A DNA stretch of 64,000 nt from Methanogenium organophilum (lineage in GTDB: Archaea; Halobacteriota; Methanomicrobia; Methanomicrobiales; Methanomicrobiaceae): the NCBI RefSeq assembly GCF_026684035.1, contig NZ_CP113361.1, positions 2,356,001-2,420,000 of the forward strand. The letters are read 5' to 3'. Shown piece after piece: positions 53,913 through 62,361 of this stretch; the first letter of the stretch is position 1; each line of letters begins with the position of its first letter. The position numbers were made by a program, and so were the translations under genes. A model generated the notes under the pieces. The model was given only the letters and a program-made list of their open reading frames with translations. It had not been told where the DNA came from and did not search any database.

Positions 53913-54374
53913 ATGAGTGATGGAATGCTGTATCGGGGGGGCTTTGTTGTACTGGCAATCATCTGCTGTGTCATGGCGGTCGGTTGCGTTGATGATGGTA
54001 CTATTTCTCCGGATGGAATGCCGTCGGAGAAATTTCTGGAACCGGTGAATGAAAGTCAGGAATATTATGACACTTTAGTCCTGTCAGACCCGGATAACGC
54101 CGAAGCGTGGTTTTACCGGGGTCTGTATTACAATGATAATTGCGATCAATATTATTCCAATCAATATGAGGAAGCGCTTATTAGCTGCAATAAAGCAATC
54201 GAGCTTGAGCCGGAATATGGTCCGGCCTGGTATCTCAAGGGAATTATCCTGATGAATATGAACAGGCACTGCGAGTCGCTCCCGTGTTTCGAAAATGCCA
54301 CAATATATGACCCCGAACTGGCACTCGATGCGCACAACTGGTATGTCTACAATGAGAAAATCTGCTCACAATAA
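53913..54374 (+). CDS. TPR-containing lipoprotein
   Basis: A 153-residue protein with lipobox MAVGC (Cys at about 25) and two tetratricopeptide repeats (DNAEAWFYRGLYY... EALISCNKAIELEPEY; GPAWYLKGIILMNMNRHCESLPCFENA). TPRs bind partner proteins; here they should lie outside the cell. The ATG at 53913 gives a normal lipoprotein signal; ATG 53925 is an alternative. The longer upstream frame is rejected because it crosses the divergent gene's start. Confidence 0.8.
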   Translation: MSDGMLYRGGFVVLAIICCVMAVGCVDDGTISPDGMPSEKFLEPVNESQEYYDTLVLSDPDNAEAWFYRGLYYNDNCDQYYSNQYEEALISCNKAIELEPEYGPAWYLKGIILMNMNRHCESLPCFENATIYDPELALDAHNWYVYNEKICSQ

Positions 54375-54396
54375 TTGGATATCTTCTTTTTAACAG

Positions 54397-54876
54397 CTAC
54401 TCCCGCACCCGGTAACCGGCTGCCGTGAGATGACGGATGACGGCCCGATCCCATTCACTGTCACTCAGTCCTTTCAGTGTTGGTTTCATCTGTTCCCAGA
54501 GATCTTTGAGTTCGTCGTTGTCCGCAAGGAAAGTTCGCTGATACAGCACGCGACCGGCCCGTTTGCCATTCGAATCAGAAATGAGCAGGCGCCAGCAGCA
54601 GTAATCGCGGCAGATGTCCGGGCGGGTGAGGTGCACCGTGCACCACGCCTTCCCTTCGGTGTCAAACCGGAGAAACGGGCATGCGTCCGGCAGTCCCGCA
54701 AGACTGCTCCGGTCTTCATAGAGGGCATATTTGTCCACATCAACCCGGACTTCCTTCACGTCCCCGGAATAGTAGTTATAGACAACAAAGGTGTAGTCGC
54801 CACGGTCCTCTGTGATTACATGAACGAGTCGCATGTTACTGCAGCAGTTGCCGCACTGACAACACTCACAGGCGAT
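54397..54876 (-). CDS. YkgJ-like cysteine-cluster protein with non-standard start
   Basis: The first ATG (54834) gives 145 residues with later cysteines (DACPFLRF, KAWCTVHL, DICRDYCCW) of the YkgJ/zinc-iron-chelating type. The family's first cluster, here CECCQCGNCC, lies in the same frame upstream of that ATG, and no ATG, GTG or TTG precedes it before a stop at 54916-54918. An AGGGGG site lies nine bases before an ATC at 54876, which I use as the provisional start; a sequencing error or frameshift is the alternative. The protein probably binds a metal cluster. Confidence 0.62.
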   Translation of the reverse strand: MACECCQCGNCCSNMRLVHVITEDRGDYTFVVYNYYSGDVKEVRVDVDKYALYEDRSSLAGLPDACPFLRFDTEGKAWCTVHLTRPDICRDYCCWRLLISDSNGKRAGRVLYQRTFLADNDELKDLWEQMKPTLKGLSDSEWDRAVIRHLTAAGYRVRE

Positions 54877-55160
54877 GGCGACATTCCCCCTGAAGAGCGG
54901 GCGGTTCGTGCACGGTCATAATCATTATCTGAATGGTTTCTCACCCGTCATGATAAGATACGTGCTTCTGTTTCCTGCGTTTTGGATATTTCCCCGTATT
55001 TGGCATCGCTAGTGATCATCGGGCCGGGAGATGGAGGTATTTCCCATTCCTTTGCACAAAACCTTAATATCAATCTGCACCTGTATGGAATTCTCGTTGA
55101 CTGGTTGGTATTCTCTGAACACGTTCGGGAGATCGTAAATCTTCTATCGGGAACGCTATC
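54877..55160. other. Intergenic region without a supported gene
   Basis: Apart from the AGGGGG site for the cysteine-cluster gene, nothing is recognised. A 62-codon plus-strand open frame from 54982 overlaps the next gene start and lacks protein likeness. Confidence 0.45.
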
Positions 55161-55850
55161 ATGCACGTAATAACCAAATCGGAAAAAACATTCTTGGTTC
55201 TCGTTTTATTGATGTTTATTGGAAAAGCTGTCTGGACATATATGGGGGTGGACCATCCTATTGTGCAAAACTGGACCGGAACATGGTCTGCTCTCACCTT
55301 TGCAGCTGTTTTTGGATTCATTGCGATAAAACTTACGGAAAAAACCGGTTTTCCCGGAATCTGGGACGAAAAAATCTCTAATAATGAGCGGTTTTTGTAT
55401 CCGGTCCTGCTGGGTCTTGGGTTTGCTCTGGTAGAGATTCTAGTCGGTCTGGCAATGAACCTGCCCAATATCCATGTGGCCTTTCCGCTTTCCATTCCCG
55501 TGTATCTCAGCGGTGGGATCTTCCTTGAAATACTGTATCATCTTATCCCGGTGGTTTTTCTGATCTGGTTAGTCTCAGATATCCTCCTGAAAGGAAAATA
55601 CCAGACTGAGGTTTTTGTCGTGGTTGCCATTCTCGCAAGTCTGTGGGAACCGGTTATGCAGATTACCGGCATGTATCAGATGGGAATGCTTCCGGGCATG
55701 GGGTTTGCAGCCGGTCTCTTCATCTTCATATTTGCAGGAAACCTGATTCCCATTACTCTTTTCCGGAAATACGGATTTCTGGCCCCGGTGATCTGGAGAC
55801 TTACGGATTATAGTCTGTGGCACGTAATCTGGCCGATGATCTATTACTGA
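55161..55850 (+). CDS. Polytopic membrane protein of unknown function
   Basis: A 229-residue integral membrane protein with about seven helices. A GGIFLEILYHLIPVVF segment and a LWEPVMQ segment put acidic and histidine residues inside helices, faintly like CPBP intramembrane proteases, but the EExxR motif of that family is absent, so I do not assign it. It has a GGGAA-type site upstream of the ATG. Confidence 0.7.
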   Translation: MHVITKSEKTFLVLVLLMFIGKAVWTYMGVDHPIVQNWTGTWSALTFAAVFGFIAIKLTEKTGFPGIWDEKISNNERFLYPVLLGLGFALVEILVGLAMNLPNIHVAFPLSIPVYLSGGIFLEILYHLIPVVFLIWLVSDILLKGKYQTEVFVVVAILASLWEPVMQITGMYQMGMLPGMGFAAGLFIFIFAGNLIPITLFRKYGFLAPVIWRLTDYSLWHVIWPMIYY

Positions 55851-55919
55851 CCCTTTCATTTTATGGGATGAAAATGGGCACAAAGGAATTTTTCTGAAGG
55901 GAGAGCTATGCGCTGAGGC

Positions 55920-56609
55920 CTACCGTACCCCGACAAAGATGGCATACAATCCACGGTGGTACGGGCACTGGATTTGGGTGAAGCCCGCTTCCTCAATCAT
56001 TTCCCTGAATCCCTCCGCCGTGGGGATTCTGGCCCGTGTATCGTCCCAAGACAGACGTTGCCGCTGGATCTCGTCCGGGCCGAGACCGGCATCCTGCATG
56101 AACGTCACCCAGCGGGCCAGCTCTCGCTGTTCCTCTTCTGCGTTTGGGGGTCTCACCACGCATCCCGTGATGCAGACACCGCCGGGGCGAAGCACATCGT
56201 ATGCCCGCCTGAGCAATACCCGCCGCTCATCGGATTCAAGGGCAATGAGGCAGAAGGTGCTCATTATAGCGTCATACGGGCCGTCGGGCCACGGATCCCT
56301 GATATCCCCCTGCGTCAGGGTGACGTCACAGAGCTCCGGTTTCTGCCGGGCGGCTGCGAGCATTGCTTCCGAATTGTCGACGCAGGTGACGGCTGTATCC
56401 GGGTGTGTTCGTCGTATCCGTGCGGTGAGAAGGCCGGTGCCGCAGCCGAGTTCGAGCACCCTCGCACTGTGCTCCGGGAGAGCGTCTGTTACGGCTCTAT
56501 AGAAGTGTTCCATGTCGGGGATGGTTTTGGTGGCGATATCGTCGTACTCCGCTGCCAGCTTTTTAAGGTCCCACTTCGTGTATGCCCCTTCTCCATTGTT
56601 CCTCTTCAT
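55920..56609 (-). CDS. Class I SAM-dependent methyltransferase
   Basis: The 229-residue protein has motif I VLELGCGTGLLTARI (about 55-69), the acidic motif VTCVDNSEAM, and motif IV PYDAIMSTFCLI, as in small-molecule methyltransferases of the UbiE-like type. The substrate is unknown. Its GC content is above that of the neighbouring island, as for the other genes to 60.4 kb. Confidence 0.85.
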   Translation of the reverse strand: MKRNNGEGAYTKWDLKKLAAEYDDIATKTIPDMEHFYRAVTDALPEHSARVLELGCGTGLLTARIRRTHPDTAVTCVDNSEAMLAAARQKPELCDVTLTQGDIRDPWPDGPYDAIMSTFCLIALESDERRVLLRRAYDVLRPGGVCITGCVVRPPNAEEEQRELARWVTFMQDAGLGPDEIQRQRLSWDDTRARIPTAEGFREMIEEAGFTQIQCPYHRGLYAIFVGVR

Positions 56610-57175
56610 GCTTTTGTTCCCTTCTGTATCCCTTCGTAGTAATCTTTGCGATATGGAGATATTTCTGTTGTGTTACAAATGGTTACTCTGTCAGAATTCT
56701 CAAGTATGCAGGCCCGTTGGGATCTTCAACAGTTGTATGTGCCCGTTTAATCTGTATGACTGGGTGGATTATTTGATTTGTTTATGTGCGGGAACGACTG
56801 GTTTAGTAATTGCGTCTGTATACGAATATGGGTGCCCCGCCAACAGATGATCCATCAATCCCGTTGACGGCGATGGGTGTCTGATGAGGCATCGGGGGGC
56901 AAAATGGACGTATTTTCTCTTCATCATTGCGACCGAAAAAATATGGTTATACTGGCCTTTATTTGCTTAAATTACGGATTTTTGCAGATTATTATGGGGG
57001 TCCTATTCGCAGATATTTTGAGAGGATGTATGGGTTATCCCGGGGTGAGATCGCCCCTCTCCGGCCGTCTGTGTGGACGTGTTTTCCGGGGTGCGGGTCT
57101 GTTTAAGGCGGTATTTATGCGTTACCTTACCCGAAGACCGGTATTTCGACTCAAATGTAGGGGGGCAGGCACTGG
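56610..57175. other. Gene-free region (566 bp)
   Basis: Open frames at 56512-56850 and 56877-57227 on the plus strand were considered and lack ribosome sites and coherent protein character. I see no RNA gene or repeat. Confidence 0.45.
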
Positions 57176-57748
57176 TCATTCCACGATAATGTCAGAATTT
57201 TCCAGTAATCCCAGTACACCGGGATAGGAAAACTTTGCCTTCTGCAATCTGTTTGTCGCAGGGTCAATAGCATAATTCGCTGATGTTGTGAAATCCGCAC
57301 CTCTCAGGTTGTTCTGGCTAAAAACGGTATGGAGAAGATCACAGTTCTGAAACACTGCTCCCTGCAAATCGGAATCTGTTATATTGGCTTCGTGAAGATA
57401 ACAATCTTCAAAGGTAGTGTTCTGTAAGGCATTTTTATAAAATACGGCATAGTCCATACGGCAGTTTTTGAAGTTCACGGCAAAAAGGAATGCATTGCAG
57501 TAGCCAAAATCAACGCCTGTCAGTTTGCAGGTGATGAAATCGACATTTTTCAGACTGGTATTTTTGAGATTTGCGGAGCTCATGTTGCAGGAATGAAACC
57601 GGCAGTCCATGAAATCATTCTGTGACAGATTGCTGTTTGAGAAATTACCGTCATTGAATGTACATGACTCAAATTCCATGCCGCAGAATTCAATATCTGA
57701 ATAATCCAGTTTTTCAAAAATTTGGTCATAGTATGATTGTTCATTCAT
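57176..57748 (-). CDS. Pentapeptide-repeat protein
   Basis: A 190-residue protein made almost wholly of A(D/N)LXX-type five-residue repeats (for example DFMDCRFHSC, NLKNTSLKNV, NFKNCRMDY, DLQGAVFQNC), which fold as a right-handed four-sided beta-helix. Some such proteins mimic DNA to block gyrase and others are protein-binding scaffolds; the sequence does not tell which. No signal peptide. Confidence 0.88.
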   Translation of the reverse strand: MNEQSYYDQIFEKLDYSDIEFCGMEFESCTFNDGNFSNSNLSQNDFMDCRFHSCNMSSANLKNTSLKNVDFITCKLTGVDFGYCNAFLFAVNFKNCRMDYAVFYKNALQNTTFEDCYLHEANITDSDLQGAVFQNCDLLHTVFSQNNLRGADFTTSANYAIDPATNRLQKAKFSYPGVLGLLENSDIIVE

Positions 57749-57898
57749 GAAATCGTCTCATCGCATCCAGAGGATAACACGTAATTTCATTGGATTATTT
57801 CTCTATTTGAATCCTTTCCATTCATGGCAATGGACTGTCGTTCAGGAACCCGGCTTATAACCAGCCACTATATAGGATCAGACGACGCATAGGCGGTA

Positions 57899-58645
57899 AT
57901 GGACATTTCATTTATTTTTACCATGCATGAAGGACTTCCCCGCCAGGGGCCGGGAAACAACGAATGCACGAGGAAAGCGTTTTCTATGCTGAACAATCTT
58001 CCGGACCAGCCGAAGATTTTGGATATTGGGTGTGGGGCAGGGATGCAGACGATTGAGCTGGCACGTATATGCCCGGACGGGCACGTTACGGCAGTCGACA
58101 TCCACCAGCCGTACCTGGACGATCTTGCCCGGAAAGCGGCAGCGGCCGGGGTCGGAGACCGGATTACAATGCTACAGGCGTCCATGGACGACCTGCCGTT
58201 TGAGGATGCGTCATTCGACATCATCTGGGCGGAGAGCTCTATCTTCATCGTCGGGTTCGGGGAAGGGTTGAAGTCGTGGAAGCGCCTTCTCCGGCCGGGT
58301 GGCTACCTCTGCGTCACTGAAGCGGTTTGGTTCACCGATCTGCCCTCGCCGGAGGCGGTGGCGTTCTGGGACGATTGCTACCCGGCGATAACATCGGTTT
58401 CGGAGAATGGTGCGATCGCTGAGGGCGCCGGCTATGACGTCATCACAACCTTCCCGCTCCCCGGGTCCGTGTGGTGGGACAACTACTATACGCCGCTCCT
58501 CGAACGACTGCCCGACCTGAAGGCGTCGGCTGCCGGCGATCCTGATAAGGAAGCGCTGGTCGCGTTCTCGGAGCGGGAGATCGCGATGCACCGGGAGCAC
58601 GGAGACGAGTATGGCTACCATTTTTTCATTCTGCGGAGGAGGTGA
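57899..58645 (+). CDS. Class I SAM-dependent methyltransferase
   Basis: The 248-residue protein has motif I ILDIGCGAGMQTIEL (about 40-54), the acidic motif VTAVDIHQPYLDDL and motif IV SFDIIWAESSIFIVGF. It resembles UbiE/Coq5-like enzymes acting on small molecules. Its strong GC bias (third codon positions mostly G or C) stands out from the AT-rich island and suggests separate acquisition. Confidence 0.86.
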   Translation: MDISFIFTMHEGLPRQGPGNNECTRKAFSMLNNLPDQPKILDIGCGAGMQTIELARICPDGHVTAVDIHQPYLDDLARKAAAAGVGDRITMLQASMDDLPFEDASFDIIWAESSIFIVGFGEGLKSWKRLLRPGGYLCVTEAVWFTDLPSPEAVAFWDDCYPAITSVSENGAIAEGAGYDVITTFPLPGSVWWDNYYTPLLERLPDLKASAAGDPDKEALVAFSEREIAMHREHGDEYGYHFFILRRR

Positions 58646-58994
58646 TCGGTCAGGGGGATTCCGCTTGCTCTTGGGTGGGAACGTCGGGTAAAGATGCTGG
58701 AGAATGCATTTTTTCCACCTCCGTCTGCACACTCGGGAAAATGCCGTGTGTACAAAAATGTATGATTTTTGTAACCCCGGTCCTGTTCAAACAGAAGAGT
58801 GAGAGGTGAGGAGATCCCTGGTCTATCGTTCGCGAGAGACTGGATTCTCCGAATCGCTCAGGGAAGAAGTAGAAAGAGGACCCATACCTACCGGCCAACG
58901 GGATCGGCTGAGCATGGTATTGGTATTCCATTTTCTCCTACGGAATTTTCGTAACTGTTATCATTCCTGGTACGGTATCTTTCAGTGGTCCACT
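58646..58994. other. Intergenic region (349 bp)
   Basis: No supported gene. The frame of the hydrolase is open upstream through much of this stretch but lacks signal-peptide logic before 58995, so I treat it as noncoding. Confidence 0.45.
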
Positions 58995-60380
58995 ATGAAA
59001 CCCGGGAACGCCTTCACAATAACGATCACTCTCCTGATCACAATTCTTTTTGTCATTTCTGCAGGATGCACTGCGCCTGTTCAGCAATCTCCGGCTTCAC
59101 CTGCCGTCACTGCGGCTGATACACCTGCACCTGCAGCTGACTGCCCTTCGCTCATATTTACCGATCAGGAATTTGCGTTCCAATTTCTGAGGACAATTGG
59201 CGCCTCGTATGCGGGAGAGGCCGATATCGGTGAGTGCCTCGCTACTGCGTCCCGAATCGAGGAGGGAAACTTTGAGAGTTGGTACAGCGAATGGAACAGG
59301 ACCGCGGACACCTTCAGGACGGCGGGTGATGAGAGCCTCGCAGCCGGGCACCGGGTTTCCGCAATGGAGGCATACTACCGGGCCGCAACGTATTACCGCA
59401 CGGCTGAGTTCTTCCTGCATGGCAATCCCGCCGATCCCCGCATCGTTGAGACATGGGGAAAGGGTCGTGAAACGTTCCGGGATGCACTCGCACTCGATGT
59501 CGTCCCGTATGAGATTGTAGATATCCCGTACGGGAATACCACATTGCCTGGGTATTTCTATATGGTCGATAATTCCGGCACACCGCGGTCGCTCCTTATC
59601 GTCCAGACCGGCTTTGACGGGTGCCAGGAAGAACTCCATCCATATGCAATGGAAGGAGTAAAACGCGGATACAACGTCCTGACATTCGAGGGGCCGGGTC
59701 AGGGCGAAGTGATACGGGTCCAGCATCTGCCGTTCCGTCCTGATTGGGAGAACGTGATCGAACCGGTTGTGGACTATGCGGTGAGCCGGCCCGACGTCGA
59801 CGAAGACCGGATTGCACTTTGGGGAATCTCCCTCGGGGGCTACCTCGCCCCCCGCGGTGCTGCATATGATCCCCGGATTGCGGCACTCGTCGCGGACCCG
59901 GGTACCTACGACGTTGGACAGAATCTTCTTCGGAACCTGCAGGAAGGCGGGGGAGTGCCCGCGAACATGACGGAAGAAGACCTGCATGAATGGCTGCTGA
60001 CGGATCCGGTTGAGTTCAACGATGCCCTCAGAGAAGCTATGGCGGAGAATACCGGCACCCGCTGGATGAACGAGAACGGGATGTTCGTCTTCAATGCCAG
60101 CTCGCCGGCGCTGTTCTGGGCAAAATGGATGGAATTTTCCCTCGACGGCATTGCCGAAAAGATACAATGCCCCACACTGGTCTGCGACGGTGCGACAGAT
60201 CACCTTGACCCGGACGGGATGCAGGCAAAGGGACTCTACGACCACCTCACCTGTGAGCGGGAATTCATGGAATTCTCCGACGAGTACGGTGCCGGGTCGC
60301 ACTGCCAGTTTGGGGCGTTCGGGCAGTCGTTTGCTGAGAAGTTTGACTGGCTTGATGATGCGATGGGGATGAAGGGATAA
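58995..60380 (+). CDS. Lipoprotein alpha/beta hydrolase
   Basis: A 461-residue lipoprotein with lipobox ISAGC (Cys at about 21), a helical middle part with RVSAMEAYYRAATYYRTAEF, and a C-terminal alpha/beta-hydrolase domain with nucleophile elbow GISLGGY (Ser near 278), an Asp in CDGATDHLDPDG and a His in GAGSHCQFGAF. This order resembles FrsA-like and 2,6-dihydropseudooxynicotine-hydrolase-like enzymes. The substrate is unknown. I chose the ATG at 58995 because it opens a proper lipoprotein signal; the upstream extension has none. Confidence 0.83.
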   Translation: MKPGNAFTITITLLITILFVISAGCTAPVQQSPASPAVTAADTPAPAADCPSLIFTDQEFAFQFLRTIGASYAGEADIGECLATASRIEEGNFESWYSEWNRTADTFRTAGDESLAAGHRVSAMEAYYRAATYYRTAEFFLHGNPADPRIVETWGKGRETFRDALALDVVPYEIVDIPYGNTTLPGYFYMVDNSGTPRSLLIVQTGFDGCQEELHPYAMEGVKRGYNVLTFEGPGQGEVIRVQHLPFRPDWENVIEPVVDYAVSRPDVDEDRIALWGISLGGYLAPRGAAYDPRIAALVADPGTYDVGQNLLRNLQEGGGVPANMTEEDLHEWLLTDPVEFNDALREAMAENTGTRWMNENGMFVFNASSPALFWAKWMEFSLDGIAEKIQCPTLVCDGATDHLDPDGMQAKGLYDHLTCEREFMEFSDEYGAGSHCQFGAFGQSFAEKFDWLDDAMGMKG

Positions 60381-60535
60381 GGAAACTGGGACGGGGCCGT
60401 CTGGCCCACGCTCCCTGAAATTCCTGTTATGCGGTTGCCTGCTTAGAGACCGGAGGAAAGTGTAGTGGATTATGAATATTCTTACGAAGGTGAATCATAG
60501 GAATACCTGCGCATGTCATTTAAAAAAATCCCGTC

Positions 60536-61288
60536 TCATTCTTCTTCACCCAGCATTTTCATAAAAGTCCGTATTGTGTACACAAGCTGCGGCACCTGCA
60601 TCACCACTCCGGTAATCTGGTTCTGATTTTTTCCGACAAAAAACCCTGTAGATTCATCTATTATCAATGTAATCTTTGATTCATGGGTATCAGAGACATT
60701 TTTTTCCATGGAGGCTACTTTCTCCATCATAGAGCACATCTTTTCTGAAAATTCCGTCACCCGCAAATTTGTTCCTGCAAAATCAGCCTTGTTTTTTGCA
60801 TATATTTCAATGTGTACCCGTTTTTTGAGTTTCGTTAACTCAGGCATTATCCATCCGAAAAGGGAATAATCCTCGACAAAAATAATAATCTCTTTGTCTG
60901 CTCCCTGAATGAGTGTCTTAATTCTGTTTTTAATGCCCCATTCGGAGTGTATTGCCCATATGGGCGAAGGCGGTCTTGAATTGAGATGAAGATTTGAAAG
61001 GTATTCTATTGACTCGTTTATTGAGTTGTTCATCTCTGTCTTTAGTTTGTTGAGTAGTGCACCGGGATTTTCGGCATAGAAGTATGAAGGGTTTCCGTTC
61101 TGAACCTCTATGAAATTTTTGTCTGAAAGACTTCTTAACACCGAATAAATTCTTCCCTGCGGAACACCGCTGTGTTCGTGGATTTCACGTGCGGTCGCCA
61201 TTCCGAAACCAACAAGTGAAATATATACTTTTGCCTCGTATTCGGTAAATCCAAGTTTTTTCAGGGTCTCTAATACTGTTTCAAACAT
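60536..61288 (-). CDS. TrmB-family transcriptional regulator
   Basis: The 250-residue protein has the TrmB winged helix (LKKLGFTEYEAKVYISLVGF, then PQGRIYSVLRSL), a coiled-coil link (about 80-105) and a C-terminal effector domain (KEIIIFVEDYSLFGWIMPEL). TrmB proteins often regulate transport or sugar genes. Here it is divergent from a small gene and an RND exporter, which are its likely targets. It has a GGAG site before the ATG. Confidence 0.87.
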   Translation of the reverse strand: MFETVLETLKKLGFTEYEAKVYISLVGFGMATAREIHEHSGVPQGRIYSVLRSLSDKNFIEVQNGNPSYFYAENPGALLNKLKTEMNNSINESIEYLSNLHLNSRPPSPIWAIHSEWGIKNRIKTLIQGADKEIIIFVEDYSLFGWIMPELTKLKKRVHIEIYAKNKADFAGTNLRVTEFSEKMCSMMEKVASMEKNVSDTHESKITLIIDESTGFFVGKNQNQITGVVMQVPQLVYTIRTFMKMLGEEE

Positions 61289-61330
61289 TTACAACTCCAA
61301 GAGTTTCAATGAAATTATTCGGTCTACTTT

Positions 61331-61345
61331 CAATATATAATGTGG
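61331..61345 (-). promoter_or_regulatory. Predicted TrmB gene promoter
   Basis: The minus strand reads CATTATATATTG, a TATA box 43-57 bases before the TrmB start. Confidence 0.5.
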
Positions 61346-61882
61346 GCATCAGGAAGGAATTCAGAGATTATTATCCTGTATTGTCTCACAGTGGTAATCC
61401 GCCATGATGATCTCATTCCTGTTTGCTGTGAGGTGAATGCCGTGAGAAATTTCGTAATGATATGTGAGTATTGCTGAGTAAATTATCAGGCTAAAAGGAA
61501 TTAAAATAAAATTATGTTCCTCCCTTAGGGAAGAGAAGGAAATACGCTGTGATATATCGTAAAATACCCGTATCTCTTTTTTAGACTGTTAAATACAATA
61601 CAGCATACAATAATTCGCGGCAATACCTGTTTTATCACTAAAACACTCTAATTCTCAATTTTTTCTGATAAAAACTCCGGGAGTTGTACATTCATTATTA
61701 TCTGCCATATTGATACTCTAATGAAGTCCAAAGAAAGAAATCTGCTGTTTCAGACACGGAATTTATTTGAGAGATGAATTATGTCGTTGAATAGGTATCC
61801 TGCTGCATGTCGGGTTCGAAAAAATCAGATCCTTTCTGCGGATGATAAAGAGCACACGCTTTGATGTAATGGAGGCTTGGCA
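61346..61882. other. Divergent intergenic region (537 bp)
   Basis: AT-rich and without a supported gene. It should hold the promoter of the plus-strand gene at 61883 and any TrmB operator, but I cannot point to one. Confidence 0.45.
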
Positions 61883-62314
61883 ATGAAAACAGAAATGAAC
61901 GCCTCTGGCATTCATCTTCACAAAGATGAAAACAATCCGGAGACCGGAGGTATATGGGAGGATGCAGGGTTTTGCCCTCCACAGTGTTACCTTCAGCTTA
62001 CTGAATTTCTTCATATCACGTTCTTGCATGAAGGGTGTATTCCTGAATACTATTTGCATGAGATAATTGAGATGATACGTTCACCATGCAATAACGGCGG
62101 ATTTGTTGTTCATGACCGAAAGCGGATGTTGTGTTTTGCAGAAAGTCTGGGAATTGATGTTTTATCAGGCGATGAAGACCGTATTGCCGCAGGAATTACG
62201 GCAAGCATAATCTCGGATTATCTGCCGCCTGATGGGATTTCATCTGCCACAGAAAAAATGATATTTTTCAATAAAAACGGATTGGCACGAGAACAGTCCA
62301 CTTTAAAGGTCTGA
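61883..62314 (+). CDS. Unrecognised soluble protein upstream of RND exporter
   Basis: A 143-residue protein without signal peptide or membrane helix. It has clustered His, Cys and acidic residues (HLHKDENNPE, GFCPPQCYLQL, FLHEGCIPEYYLHEIIEM), which could bind a metal. The ATG at 61883 has GGAGG seven bases upstream. It lies 47 bases before the exporter gene and is probably co-transcribed with it. No family recognised. Confidence 0.75.
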   Translation: MKTEMNASGIHLHKDENNPETGGIWEDAGFCPPQCYLQLTEFLHITFLHEGCIPEYYLHEIIEMIRSPCNNGGFVVHDRKRMLCFAESLGIDVLSGDEDRIAAGITASIISDYLPPDGISSATEKMIFFNKNGLAREQSTLKV

Positions 62315-62361
62315 AGATAAGAAGCCGGAACAGATTCGGTTCAGACCGGAGGATGATTATT

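Noticed and set aside
55161-55850. Assignment of the membrane protein as a CPBP protease
   Set aside because: The EExxR motif is absent; only scattered acidic and His residues in helices were seen.
56512-57227. Two plus-strand open frames as possible genes
   Set aside because: One is antisense to the methyltransferase start and both lack ribosome sites and coherent composition.
59097-60302. 401-codon open frame on the minus strand
   Set aside because: It is fully antisense to the lipoprotein hydrolase, whose signal peptide and catalytic motifs are clear; GC-rich sequence makes long shadow frames.
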